Shown here piece after piece: positions 36,721 through 45,753 of a DNA stretch of 64,000 bases (positions are counted from its first letter, which is position 1; the number at the start of each line of letters is the position of its first letter). Under the pieces are notes generated by a model. The model did not search any database and had not been told where the DNA came from. It saw nothing but the letters and a program-made list of their open reading frames with translations. The translations under genes were made by a program, and so were the position numbers. Source of the stretch: CAVSWT01 sp963731745 (GTDB lineage Bacteria; Bacteroidota; Ignavibacteria; Ignavibacteriales; Ignavibacteriaceae); assembly GCA_963731745.1 (NCBI GenBank), contig CAVSWT010000012.1:186001-250000 (forward strand), in the 5' to 3' direction.

Positions 36721-37161
36721 ATGGAAAATACGCACTTTTACACAACCAAAGTAGAATGGAAAGAAGGAAGAATTGGTGAACTTACTGAACCGACTTTTCC
36801 TAAAATTAAAGTTGCCACACCTCCTGAATTTAATGGCGGAGTTGCGGGCGTTTGGTCACCGGAACATTTGTATGTAGCATCAGCAAATATCTGTTTGATG
36901 ACTACTTTTTTAGCGATTGCCGAAAATTCTAAATTCGATTTCACATCTTTCGATTGTGAAGCAACCGGTAAGCTGGAAAAAGTTGAAGGCAAATTTATGA
37001 TCTCTGAAATAGAACTTAAACCGAATGTAACAATTATGGAAGAAAAAGATAAAGAGAAAGCATTAAGATTAATTGAAAAATCAGAAAAGGCTTGTTTAAT
37101 TTCTAATTCAATGAAGACAAAAATGGTTTTATCTCCAATTATTTCAATTTCAAACAACTAA
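36721..37161 (+). CDS. OsmC/Ohr-family peroxiredoxin-like protein
   Basis: 146 residues of the OsmC family, which reduces organic hydroperoxides with two Cys. PEHLYVASANICLMTTFLAIAE has the first Cys and EKSEKACLISNSMKTKM the second. There is no signal peptide. It follows the ECF sigma/anti-sigma pair and precedes FmdB and rhodanese genes, a small cluster with a redox/thiol flavour, possibly the regulon of that sigma factor (inference). Confidence 0.85.
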   Translation: MENTHFYTTKVEWKEGRIGELTEPTFPKIKVATPPEFNGGVAGVWSPEHLYVASANICLMTTFLAIAENSKFDFTSFDCEATGKLEKVEGKFMISEIELKPNVTIMEEKDKEKALRLIEKSEKACLISNSMKTKMVLSPIISISNN

Positions 37162-37180
37162 AAATCAAAAGAGGAATTAT

Positions 37181-37426
37181 ATGCCGATATTTGAATACCG
37201 CTGCGAAAATTGCGGAAGCAAATATGATGTACTTCATAAATCATCAGTAAAACAGGAAGAAGTAACCTGTCCAAAATGTAATTCAACAAAAAGCAAAAAA
37301 TTATTATCGACATTCAGCGCATCAATTGATAGTTCATCAAGTTATTCTTCCAATAGCTGCGCAAGCGGTAATTGTGATGTCCCTTCCACAGGTGGTTGCG
37401 CTTCTGGACTTTGCGGTTTAAATTAA
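37181..37426 (+). CDS. FmdB-family zinc-ribbon protein
   Basis: 81 residues: MPIFEYRCENCGSKYDVLHK and VTCPKCNSTKSKKLL form the two CxxC zinc-ribbon knuckles of the FmdB/putative regulatory protein family; then a Ser/Cys/Gly-rich tail with four more Cys. The family is small and widespread; function unknown, possibly metal or nucleic-acid binding. RBS GAGGAA; 20 bases after the OsmC-like gene. Confidence 0.85.
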   Translation: MPIFEYRCENCGSKYDVLHKSSVKQEEVTCPKCNSTKSKKLLSTFSASIDSSSSYSSNSCASGNCDVPSTGGCASGLCGLN

Positions 37427-37449
37427 ACATCCTATTAAAGGAGTTTTTT

Positions 37450-37833
37450 ATGCAAAGTTTAAAAGTAGTTTATGGCATCGTTTTTATTTTAATGCTCGGA
37501 TTTACAGCTTGCGCACAAGATACAACCAAATCAATAACGGTTGATCAGTTATCCCAAAAAATGAAAACAGATTCTAATCTTGTGGTTCTTGATGTTAGAA
37601 CTCCGCAAGAAAGAGTTGGCTCTTTGGGAAAAATTGATGGCTCCATAAATATTCCTATTCAAGAGCTTGACAATAGAATAGATGAATTAGACAAATATAA
37701 GGATAAAGAAATAGCCGTAATTTGTAGAACCGGGCATCGTTCATCGATAGGCACAAAAATTCTTACAAAAAACGGATTTAATGCTGAAAATGTTGAAGGC
37801 GGAATGAGTGAATATAGAAAAAAAGGCCACTGA
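37450..37833 (+). CDS. exported rhodanese-like protein
   Basis: 127 residues. N-terminal signal LKVVYGIVFILMLGFTACAQ, with Cys21 possibly lipidated (weak lipobox) or SPase I cleaved. A single rhodanese domain follows, with VVLDVRTPQERVG and the catalytic loop ICRTGHRSSIG holding the active Cys92. Such proteins carry sulfane sulfur or sense redox state. ATG 37450 is preceded by AAAGGAG; an in-frame ATG at 37396 lies inside the FmdB-like gene and is unlikely. Confidence 0.88.
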   Translation: MQSLKVVYGIVFILMLGFTACAQDTTKSITVDQLSQKMKTDSNLVVLDVRTPQERVGSLGKIDGSINIPIQELDNRIDELDKYKDKEIAVICRTGHRSSIGTKILTKNGFNAENVEGGMSEYRKKGH

Positions 37834-37839
37834 GAGCGT

Positions 37840-38622
37840 TTAACTTTTTAACTTTTCAAGTATCCTTTTTGCTTTTTCTTTAGTGTATTTATCTCTGAAA
37901 TCGTTGTTAGGTAATTTTAAAAGTTTATTATATAAACTGATTGCTTCATCTTCTCTATCCATTTGAAGATAAGTAGTTGCAAGCTCGAAATTTGCAATTA
38001 TAATTTTGGGATCAAACGCTAAAACTTTTTTTAGCATACTTTCAGATTCTTCATAAGTACCATCCGGTACATCACCCAGAAAAGTATTTGCGAATAATTT
38101 TTCTATCCAGCTCAATCCTGCAATTTCACGATAATATATACCCAGAATCAGATAAGGTAAAAAATAATCTGGATTAAGTTGAATTGCTTTTTTAGCATTC
38201 TCTTCAATAATATTTGCAAGCTTTATTTTTTCTTTACTGCCGACGAGCTTGGCAAGTCCGCCATAAGACATTGCCAAATAAGTATAAGTTAAAGAACTGT
38301 CGGGATATTTATTATGAAAAGTCTCTGCGGACTTTACTGCAAGTCTTACATATTTTTCCGATTCTTCTTTTTTCCACTGCATTTTATATTCACCGCTGAC
38401 GTCATTATAAACCCTTGTTAATTTAGCAAGGGCTTCGTAGCTGGTAGAATCTAATTCATAAGCTTGTTTATATTTTTCAAGGGCTTTTAGATTATCAAAT
38501 TCTTCATAGAATTCATCACCTTCTTTTAGCAATGAGTCAACATTTGCCGCTGTTCCATATAAAGGGACTAGGAGAAAAATTAAAATGGAAAGTATTTTTA
38601 CAAGCTTTTTATGATAAAACAT
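37840..38622 (-). CDS. exported TPR-repeat protein
   Basis: 260 residues: signal peptide (LSILIFLLVPLYGTAANV) and about five TPR helices, such as LLKEGDEFYEEFDNLKALEKYKQAYEL and IIANFELATTYLQMDREDEAISLYNKLL. No enzymatic domain is visible; TPR proteins make protein contacts, here in the periplasm. It is convergent with the rhodanese gene and stands alone. Confidence 0.8.
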   Translation of the reverse strand: MFYHKKLVKILSILIFLLVPLYGTAANVDSLLKEGDEFYEEFDNLKALEKYKQAYELDSTSYEALAKLTRVYNDVSGEYKMQWKKEESEKYVRLAVKSAETFHNKYPDSSLTYTYLAMSYGGLAKLVGSKEKIKLANIIEENAKKAIQLNPDYFLPYLILGIYYREIAGLSWIEKLFANTFLGDVPDGTYEESESMLKKVLAFDPKIIIANFELATTYLQMDREDEAISLYNKLLKLPNNDFRDKYTKEKAKRILEKLKS

Positions 38623-38725
38623 TAGTTGCCCAAAATTGTTACGCCTTAAATTATATTATTTAAGCTAAAATAAAAGCTAAATATTGAGGCATTCCAATTT
38701 TTTACAACAATTGAATTTTTCGTTT

Positions 38726-40399
38726 TTATTCGTCCGTTACGCAGCCTTCAGATGCAGATGAAACACTTTTGACATATTTATAGAGGCTGCCGCTTTTAAC
38801 TTTGAAGTCAGGCTGTTTCCAACTTTTTCTTCGATTAATTATTTCTTCTGCCGAGAGCTCAACATTCATGATATTTTTTTCGGCATCGATTGTAATTATA
38901 TCTCCGTCTTTAACTAAAGCTAAATTTCCGCCCATTTGAGCTTCGGGAGTAATATGTCCAACAACAAATCCATGAGTTCCGCCGGAAAATCTTCCATCGG
39001 TAATTAGAGCAACTGTTTTACCTAATCCTTTTCCCATAATTGCTGAAGTAATTGAAAGCATTTCGCGCATGCCCGGGCCTCCTTTAGGGCCTTCGTATCT
39101 AATCACAACTACATCTCCATCAACCACTTTTCCTTTTTCAATTCCTTCAAGCGATTCTTCTTCTGAATCATATACTTTTGCGGGACCGTTGAAGACTAAT
39201 CCTTCTTTGCCGGTTATCTTTGCAACCGCACCTTCTTCTGCAAGATTGCCGTATAAAATTCTTAAGTGTCCCGTTTTTTTAATAGGGTTATTAATTGGTG
39301 CAACAATAGTTTGTCCGGATGCTAAGTCATTCGCTTTTTCAATATTCTCTCCTAAAGTTTTTCCTGTAACGGTTATGCAGTTTCCGTTTAAAAATCCTTC
39401 TTTCAATAAAAGTTTTTGAACTGCGGGAACTCCTCCAACTTTATGTAAATCTTCCATAACATATTTTCCGCTCGGTTTCAAATCAGCGAGATAAGGAGTT
39501 TTATCTGATATTCTTTGAAAGTCATCAATGGTTAAAGGAACCTTTGCTGCTTTTGCCATTGCGATTAAATGAAGAACTGCGTTTGTAGATCCACCAAGTG
39601 CAATTACGATTGATATTGCATTTTCAAATGCTGTCTTAGTCATGATGTCTAAAGGTTTAATATCTTTTTCCAATAAAGGAAGAATAGCTTTGCCTGCATT
39701 TTTTGATTCATCAAGTTTCTCGTTATGGTTGGCTGGTGTGGAAGAGCTGAATGGTAAGCTCATTCCAAGTGTTTCAATTGCTGTTGCCATGGTATTTGCA
39801 GTGTACATCCCTCCGCATGCGCCTGCACCGGGACAAGCATGATGCAAAACTTTCTGCATTTCAGCTTCATCAATTTCTTTTGAAAGATATTGTCCGTATG
39901 CTTCAAATGCGGAAACGATATCTAATTTTTTGTTGTCACAAAATCCAGCTTTAATTGTTCCGCCGTAAACCATGATGCTTGGACGATTAATTCTTGACAT
40001 CGCCATAATTGATCCCGGCATATTTTTATCGCAGCCAGGCAATGCAATTAAAGCGTCGTACCATTGAGCTCGCATTACCGTTTCGATTGAATCTGCAATA
40101 ATATCTCGTGAAGGAAGAGAATATTTCATCCCTTCAGTTCCCATTGAAATTCCGTCACTCACTCCGATTGTATGAAATATAAATCCAACTAAATTAGATT
40201 CTTTAACACCTTCCTTAACTATTTTTGCAAGACCATTTAAATGCATATTGCAAGTATTGCCTTCCCAGCCCATGCTTACAATTCCAACTTGTGCTTTGTG
40301 CATATCTTCATCTGATAAACCCAATCCATAAAGCATCGCCTGTGATCCAACTTGAGCTGAATGTTCGGTTAAACGGCTGCTGTATTTATTTAATTTCAT
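38726..40399 (-). CDS. ilvD: dihydroxy-acid dehydratase
   Basis: Third enzyme of branched-chain amino-acid synthesis, with an iron-sulfur cluster. 557 residues: VALPGCDKNMPGSIMAM with a cluster Cys and PGAGACGGMYTANTMA with another, and the C-terminal GTHGFVVGHITPEAQMGG. From ATG 40399 (RBS GGGAG) the start MKLNKYSSRLTEHSAQ is the family one; an in-frame TTG at 40411 would include the RBS in the gene. A Bacteroidota-like promoter is visible at 40472-40503. No other ilv gene is nearby. Confidence 0.95.
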   Translation of the reverse strand: MKLNKYSSRLTEHSAQVGSQAMLYGLGLSDEDMHKAQVGIVSMGWEGNTCNMHLNGLAKIVKEGVKESNLVGFIFHTIGVSDGISMGTEGMKYSLPSRDIIADSIETVMRAQWYDALIALPGCDKNMPGSIMAMSRINRPSIMVYGGTIKAGFCDNKKLDIVSAFEAYGQYLSKEIDEAEMQKVLHHACPGAGACGGMYTANTMATAIETLGMSLPFSSSTPANHNEKLDESKNAGKAILPLLEKDIKPLDIMTKTAFENAISIVIALGGSTNAVLHLIAMAKAAKVPLTIDDFQRISDKTPYLADLKPSGKYVMEDLHKVGGVPAVQKLLLKEGFLNGNCITVTGKTLGENIEKANDLASGQTIVAPINNPIKKTGHLRILYGNLAEEGAVAKITGKEGLVFNGPAKVYDSEEESLEGIEKGKVVDGDVVVIRYEGPKGGPGMREMLSITSAIMGKGLGKTVALITDGRFSGGTHGFVVGHITPEAQMGGNLALVKDGDIITIDAEKNIMNVELSAEEIINRRKSWKQPDFKVKSGSLYKYVKSVSSASEGCVTDE

Positions 40400-40471
40400 T
40401 TTAACTCCCAACTAAAAATATTTTTATAAAAGAAAAGTGTTGCTGACTAAAATTGATTTTTTAACGAGATG

Positions 40472-40503
40472 CAAATTTACAAATTTTAGAAATTGATTGA
40501 CAA
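40472..40503 (-). promoter_or_regulatory. Bacteroidota-like promoter for ilvD
   Basis: On the minus strand TTG (40501-40503), then 21 bases, then TAAATTTG (40472-40479) match a -33 TTG and a TAnnTTTG -7 box. The leader to ATG 40399 would be about 65 bases. Pattern match only. Confidence 0.4.
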
Positions 40504-40620
40504 TGCAGTATTAAAAAGACAAACGAAAATTTAATTTTCAAATTTTGATCTTAAAGAAGTTTTGTGACTTTAGTATCTGAGTTGCAAAAAAATCCTCGCC
40601 TTCACGATCACTTAATTAAT

Positions 40621-40845
40621 CTAAGACAAAGAATCTTTATCATTTTGACTTTTGATTTTTGATCTTTGACTTTTCCTATAGTCCCTAAAACTTAGCCAAA
40701 CTCCAATTAGTCCAATTATCACAGCAATAAAATTGAAAAGCTGATTCTGGGGTTGGTTAAAAAATCTAATCACATAAAAAATAGTGATTACTCCGAAAAC
40801 CAATATGAGAAAAATATTAAATATTTTATTTTGTAATAAATTCAT
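40621..40845 (-). CDS. small two-TM membrane protein, unassigned
   Basis: 74 residues, two hydrophobic segments (residues 9-27 and 37-52) and a basic, Ser/Lys-rich C-terminus. The gene's last coding bases are a heptamer tandem repeat (40645-40672), so the tail KSQRSKIKSQ is a translated repeat rather than a conserved segment. It is 27 bases after the sortilin-like gene. Coding status is likely but function is unknown. Confidence 0.55.
   Translation of the reverse strand: MNLLQNKIFNIFLILVFGVITIFYVIRFFNQPQNQLFNFIAVIIGLIGVWLSFRDYRKSQRSKIKSQNDKDSLS
40645..40672. repeat. four tandem heptamers (TTGAYNT)
   Basis: Exactly four 7-bp units, TTGACTT, TTGATTT, TTGATCT and TTGACTT, at the 3' end of the small membrane gene. 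The second array of this kind is at 44605-44632. Confidence 0.7.
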
Positions 40846-40872
40846 AAATTCCTCAAATAATATTGACTAAAC

Positions 40873-43834
40873 TTATGGAAATTTTTCTTCGCTTCCACGT
40901 ACTTTTTTCTTTTGCGGCTTCACTTCAAATGTTTTTGATTCTTTGATTCCATTGAGTTCAATTTCCATTTTATATTCGCCTGGACGCAGGTAAACCAATT
41001 TTGTGTCCGTTTCTTTAAATTCATCTTTTTTCTTTTCATCAAGATTTTTGTTAATTAAATCTTTGTAGAAATCTATTTTATTGTTTGCTATCGAGAGATT
41101 ATAATTAAAGTAATTTAACCCTTGCTCCGTAGTATCAGACATCTCATTCAATAAATCATCATCTTTCGTTTTTATTTTAATGTTCGCAATTCCTTTATCC
41201 TTCGAATAATAAACTAGTGGTAAATTTGGTTCATCCGGTTTTGACCAGGCATAACTCTTTATTCCCCATTTATCGTTATAAGTAATTTCATCGACGTCAA
41301 AAACAAAAAGATTTTTTGCTAAAATATTTTTATCAAGCTGCTCAAGGTATTGAACATCGGCAATGTAGATTGATCTGCCATGAGTTCCGACCACTAATTT
41401 TTTATCTCTCGGGTGAACAACCAAATCATGAACGGGAACGAAAGGAAGGTTTTTTGTCATTCCCATAAAATTATCACCGCCGTTAATAGAAACATATAGA
41501 CCGTTATCTGTTCCAACGTAAATTATATTTTTATTTACCGGGTCTTCTTTTATAACATTAACAGGTTCAGATGGAAGGTCATTCCCAATTTTTGTCCAAG
41601 AGTCGCCATAATTAGTTGACTTAAAAAGGTAAGAATTAAAATCATCCCAGCGATAACCATTTAAGGAAACATATACAGTAGCTGTATCATGAAGTGAAGC
41701 ATTTACTCTGCTTACCCATAAATTCCTTGGAAGCCCGCCGGAAATATTCTTCCATGAAACGCCGCCGTCTTTAGTGACATAAACTAAACCATCATCGCTT
41801 CCCGTATAGATCAAACCAAACTTAAATGGTGATTCATCGATTGAGGTTAAAGTACCATATGGAACATCGCCTTTTATTCCCCCCAGAGTTAAGTCAGGAG
41901 ATATCGCTTCATAATCATCACCATTTTTTAAAGAACGGTGCAGCTTGTTTGAACCGATATAAAAAATATCATGATTGAAATTTGAAAGATGAATAGGCGT
42001 CTGCCAATTAAATCGAAAAGGTTTTGACCCAAGTTCGTGAATAGGCTTTATCAAATCATACTTGTTTTCATTTTTCTTGATTCGATAATAATATCCGAAT
42101 TGATATCCGGTATAAATCAGTGTTATTATCTGTAGTGTCAACCGCTACTTGCATTCCATCACCGCCAAGCAAATCCTTATAAGGATATTCGCCGGACATT
42201 TGCCATTCGCTGCTGTATTTATAATTGCTAGGCCCCATCCATACGCCGTTATCCTGAAGCCCGCCATAAACATTAAACGGTTTTTCCATATCAACCGCAA
42301 CGCTGTAAAATTGTCCTACTGCGGGAGTATTTGCTCTTACCCAATGAGCCCCGTCATCAAATGATATATTTAATCCGCCATCATTACCTAAAATTATATG
42401 GCCTTTCCTATCTGGATTAATCCACAGTGCATGATTATCCGCATGAATATTATCTTCGGAAATTGATTTAAAGGTTTGCCCGCCGTCTTCCGAAAGAAGA
42501 ACGGTGAATCCTAATAAATAAATTTTATTATCGTCTCGTGGATCAACTCTTATTTCAGAAAAATAATAGCCGTAAGTATAAAACATATCGTTTATGAAAT
42601 CTTTGTTCGTTTTATTCCAGGTGATACCGCCATTAGTTGACTTGTAAACTTCAGCACCGATAACTGGAGTGTTAAATAAATTATCATTTGCATCATCAGT
42701 ATAATCTGCTAAATCAGATGGCTTAATTTTATTTTCTTTGATAAGCTCAATAATATTTTTTGCTGTGTACTTTTCGGGGAAATCTTTTTCGTCTAAGTAT
42801 TTATTTATTAAATCTTCATCAAGCTTAAGAAAATCTTCTTTGCGCATTTCTTTAAGCATTTGGTTTGTTAAATGCTGTTTTTCTTTCTCATCTTTTTTGC
42901 GGTGAAATTGATTATCAACCACTGCATAAATTATTTGTGAATTCTGGTATGAGACTGCCAATCCGATTCTACCTACTCCATCACCGTTAGGAAAGCCGCT
43001 CTCTTTTGTGGTTACTAATTTCCATGTTTCTCCCGCGTCTTCAGATTTGTAAATTCCAGATGAATTGCCTGCTTCTTCAAAATTCCATGCGCGTCTGGTT
43101 TTATACCAAAATGCGGCATAAAGAATGTCTGAATTTTTAGTATCAATAATTAAATCAATTGCGCCAGTATTATCATCCACAAATAATTTTTGATTCCATG
43201 TTTTCCCGCCGTCCGTAGTTTTATAAATTCCTCTTTCTTTATTCGGTGAATAGAGATGTCCAAGAGCAGCTACCCAAACTGTGTTTGGATCATCGGGACT
43301 TATAATTATTCTTCCGATATGCTGTGTTTCAGCAAGGCCCATATCCTGCCAGGTTTTGCCTGTGTCAATGCTTTTGTAAATTCCGGTTCCAGCATATGAA
43401 GAACGGCTTGAATTATTTTCCCCGGTTCCGACCCAAATAGTTTCACCATGTTTCCAATCGACAGCAATGTCGCCTATAGTTATTGAAGGCTGATTATCGA
43501 ATAACGGATTAAATGATTGCCCATTGTTAGTAGTTTTCCATAAGCCGCCGGATGCATAAGCAACATAAAATATTGTAGGATCAAAAGGGGAGACATCAAT
43601 ATCATCAACTCTCCCGCTCATTATGGTTGGTCCGATCGATGTAAATTCAACATTTTTAACTAGCGAGTTTTCATTGAGCTTTAATTTTTGCTGATATGCT
43701 TCTAATCTTTTTTCCGCAGGAGTTGCTGGAACTGGATTTTTTCCGGGTGTTTCTTTGGGAATTTGTCTTTCGGTTTGTCCATTGATAGCAAAACTAAAAA
43801 ATAGAAAAATAATTAGAGCATATATTTTCTTCAT
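40873..43834 (-). pseudogene. exported sortilin-like BNR/VPS10 propeller protein with a frameshift
   Basis: Signal peptide (LIIFLFFSFAINGQ), then repeats with the sortilin/BNR glycosyl-hydrolase signature SGGLWKTTNNGQSF, GIYKSIDTGKTW, GIYKTTDGGKTWNQ, IYKSEDAGETWKLV, and later NYGDSWTKIGNDLPSEP. It is a multi-propeller secreted protein of about 986 residues if repaired. The 5' frame stops near 42068, while the next frame continues from about 42141 (TLIYTGYQFGYYYRIKK) to the end at 40873. The protein is continuous across the junction, so one extra base (or two missing ones) lies near 42115-42135. Sortilin-like propellers are abundant in this phylum with unclear roles. Starts one base inside the cyclodeaminase stop, so it belongs to that operon. 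Confidence 0.8.
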
Positions 43835-44463
43835 TAAGATTTAATCCTTTGAATTATTTCATCAAGCAAAGATTTCGATTTTGCATTAACTTCCAAATTG
43901 ATTTTTTCATATTTCATTAATAACTCATCTGCAGATTGTTTGTCTGATAGAGAAGTGCAATTAATTAAAACGTTTAGATAAGCACCTTGAGAAGCTGTTG
44001 AAGTTAATGATATCGCAACACCGGCATCAGATAATGAATTTTGATTTCCTTTGTTCGCCACAATATCTAAATAGGGAAGAAGCGTGCTGCATTTATTTAT
44101 TACTTCCGCAGGGACTAAAGCTGCCTGGTAAGTTGCTTTTTCAATTGCTTCCCTGCGAAATGATTTCTGCTCATCTGTATCTTTTGGCAGCTTAAATGCA
44201 TTCATTACTTGATCGAATGCTTCATTGTCTTTAGATGCAAGAGTAACAAAATCTTTCTGCAAAGATTCTAATTTAATTTTTGCATCATTCATTTCGTTTT
44301 CGACTTCCACATATTTCTTTTTGCCGATAGTAAGATTGCAAACCATAGTTCCTAAACTTGAAGCCAAAACTCCGCATAAGGCAGCAACATTGCCACCGCC
44401 TGGAGTTGGTGAGTTTGAGGAAAGTTCATCTAAATAATTTTGTAATGTTTTTGATAATTCCAT
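43834..44463 (-). CDS. formimidoyltetrahydrofolate cyclodeaminase domain protein
   Basis: 209 residues of the FTCD C-terminal cyclodeaminase family, which converts 5-formimino-THF to methenyl-THF and ammonia. Features: SPTPGGGNVAALCGVLASSLGTMVCNLTIG near the N-terminus and NKGNQNSLSDAGVAISL later, the classic family motifs. It is separate here from the formiminotransferase gene rather than fused as in animals. It starts 174 bases after the FTase, with a repeat element in the gap. Overlaps the sortilin-like start by one base. Confidence 0.9.
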   Translation of the reverse strand: MELSKTLQNYLDELSSNSPTPGGGNVAALCGVLASSLGTMVCNLTIGKKKYVEVENEMNDAKIKLESLQKDFVTLASKDNEAFDQVMNAFKLPKDTDEQKSFRREAIEKATYQAALVPAEVINKCSTLLPYLDIVANKGNQNSLSDAGVAISLTSTASQGAYLNVLINCTSLSDKQSADELLMKYEKINLEVNAKSKSLLDEIIQRIKS

Positions 44464-44515
44464 CTTAATCTCGATTTATAATTATTTATTTAAATACCAA
44501 ATATCATTTAAATTT

Positions 44516-44593
44516 TGTCATGTTGAATTTAATTCAGCATCTTGGAAAACATTCAAATAAAGCAGTAGATTCCGAAACGAGTTCGGAATGACA
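44516..44593. repeat. REP-like inverted repeat
   Basis: 27-base arms at 44516-44542 and 44567-44593 are complementary at about 18 of 27 positions. The arms end TGTCA... and ...TGACA, with a CGAGTTCGG core on the right. Same plan as 10101-10214 and close in type to the GTCATTCCGAAC repeats common in this phylum. Confidence 0.65.
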
Positions 44594-44604
44594 ATAAAAA
44601 AATT

Positions 44605-44632
44605 TTGACTTTTGGCATTTGACATTTGACTT
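44605..44632. repeat. four tandem heptamers (TTGRYNT)
   Basis: Units TTGACTT, TTGGCAT, TTGACAT and TTGACTT, immediately after the REP-like element and before the formiminotransferase stop codon. Same period and first/last units as 40645-40672. Confidence 0.7.
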
Positions 44633-44637
44633 TTCTT

Positions 44638-45654
44638 TCACACCATGTAATCAATTATCTTCTCTTCCTTTTTAAAAGGATGAAGGTCATTTAACCCAAG
44701 TTTTTCAATTGCAAGATCAACTAATTCACTTTCACTAAGATTATTATTCTGCGCGTAAAATTTTCCGGCTTGCAGCATTGCTTCAAGCGGAATCAAGCCA
44801 ACAACTTCACTTCCGGTGACTTCAACTCCTAATCGCTGAGCTTCTTTTTTAACTTCTTCAAATGCAACATGAACCGGAGTAACATTATAGTTTGTTAAAT
44901 TCATTGATACTTGTGTAATATTATATTTTTCAAGCAGCACGCCCATACCTTTAACTTGCTTCAAACGTCCCGGATCTTTTACCGTTTTTCCATCAACTTT
45001 AATTATATTTCCTTCGGCATCTCGCTTCGCTCTGCCGGATTCGCGTAAAACTTCTCCAATCTCTTTTGCATATTTAACATCATCTGATTTTATATTCACA
45101 TTGTAAGCAATAAGAAAAAATCTGGCGCCGGTAACTATTGATCCTAATTTTGCATTAAATTCATTTGTTCCGAAGTCAGGCTGCCAATTAGTGTCTTTTA
45201 ATTTTTCCTGCAAGCCTTCGTATTCACCTTTACGAATGATAGATAGATTTTGTCTGTCAGGTTTTCTTGCAGCATTCTCATAAAGATAAACAGGAACATT
45301 TAAGTCCTTTGAAATTCTATCTGCATATGCTTCGGAGATTTTAACACATTCATCCATTGTAACATTTTTAACAGGGACAAACGGAACAACATCAATAGCT
45401 CCCATTCTCGGATGCTCTCCTTTATGATTTCTCATGTCAATTCCATCTGCCGCAATTTTGCTTAATGCAATGGCTCCTTCTAAAATGCCGTTTTCATCGC
45501 CGGCAAGGGTAACCACAACTCGGTTGTAATCTGCATCGGGTTCAAGTGAAAGCAGTTTGCAGTTTGAAATATTTTTTAACGAATCTTTCATCTTTTGGAA
45601 TGTAGCTTCATTCCGGCCTTCACTGAAGTTTGGAACGCATTCAATTATTTTCAT
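44638..45654 (-). CDS. ftcD: glutamate formimidoyltransferase
   Basis: Transfers the formimino group from formiminoglutamate to tetrahydrofolate in histidine breakdown. 338 residues from ATG 45654 (the GTG at 45657 just before is a less likely start). ECVPNFSEGRNEATFQ and NHKGEHPRMGAIDVVPFVPV, with the catalytic His region, are typical; a second domain with QVSMNLTNYNVTPVHVAFEEV follows. Neighbours HutG-like and cyclodeaminase fit the same pathway. Standard FTCD enzymes carry both activities on one chain; here they are split. Confidence 0.94.
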   Translation of the reverse strand: MKIIECVPNFSEGRNEATFQKMKDSLKNISNCKLLSLEPDADYNRVVVTLAGDENGILEGAIALSKIAADGIDMRNHKGEHPRMGAIDVVPFVPVKNVTMDECVKISEAYADRISKDLNVPVYLYENAARKPDRQNLSIIRKGEYEGLQEKLKDTNWQPDFGTNEFNAKLGSIVTGARFFLIAYNVNIKSDDVKYAKEIGEVLRESGRAKRDAEGNIIKVDGKTVKDPGRLKQVKGMGVLLEKYNITQVSMNLTNYNVTPVHVAFEEVKKEAQRLGVEVTGSEVVGLIPLEAMLQAGKFYAQNNNLSESELVDLAIEKLGLNDLHPFKKEEKIIDYMV

Positions 45655-45753
45655 CACTACCCCGGAAGTTTTTAAGGATTAATTTTTATTATTGATTAAA
45701 AAATAAGAAAATATTTGTGAGATGAGAAAACAATAAAATGAAATGAATAATTT

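Noticed and set aside
38645..38664. CTTAAAT / ATTTAAG palindrome before the TPR gene
   Set aside because: Only seven base pairs of A/T-rich stem, expected by chance at this base composition.
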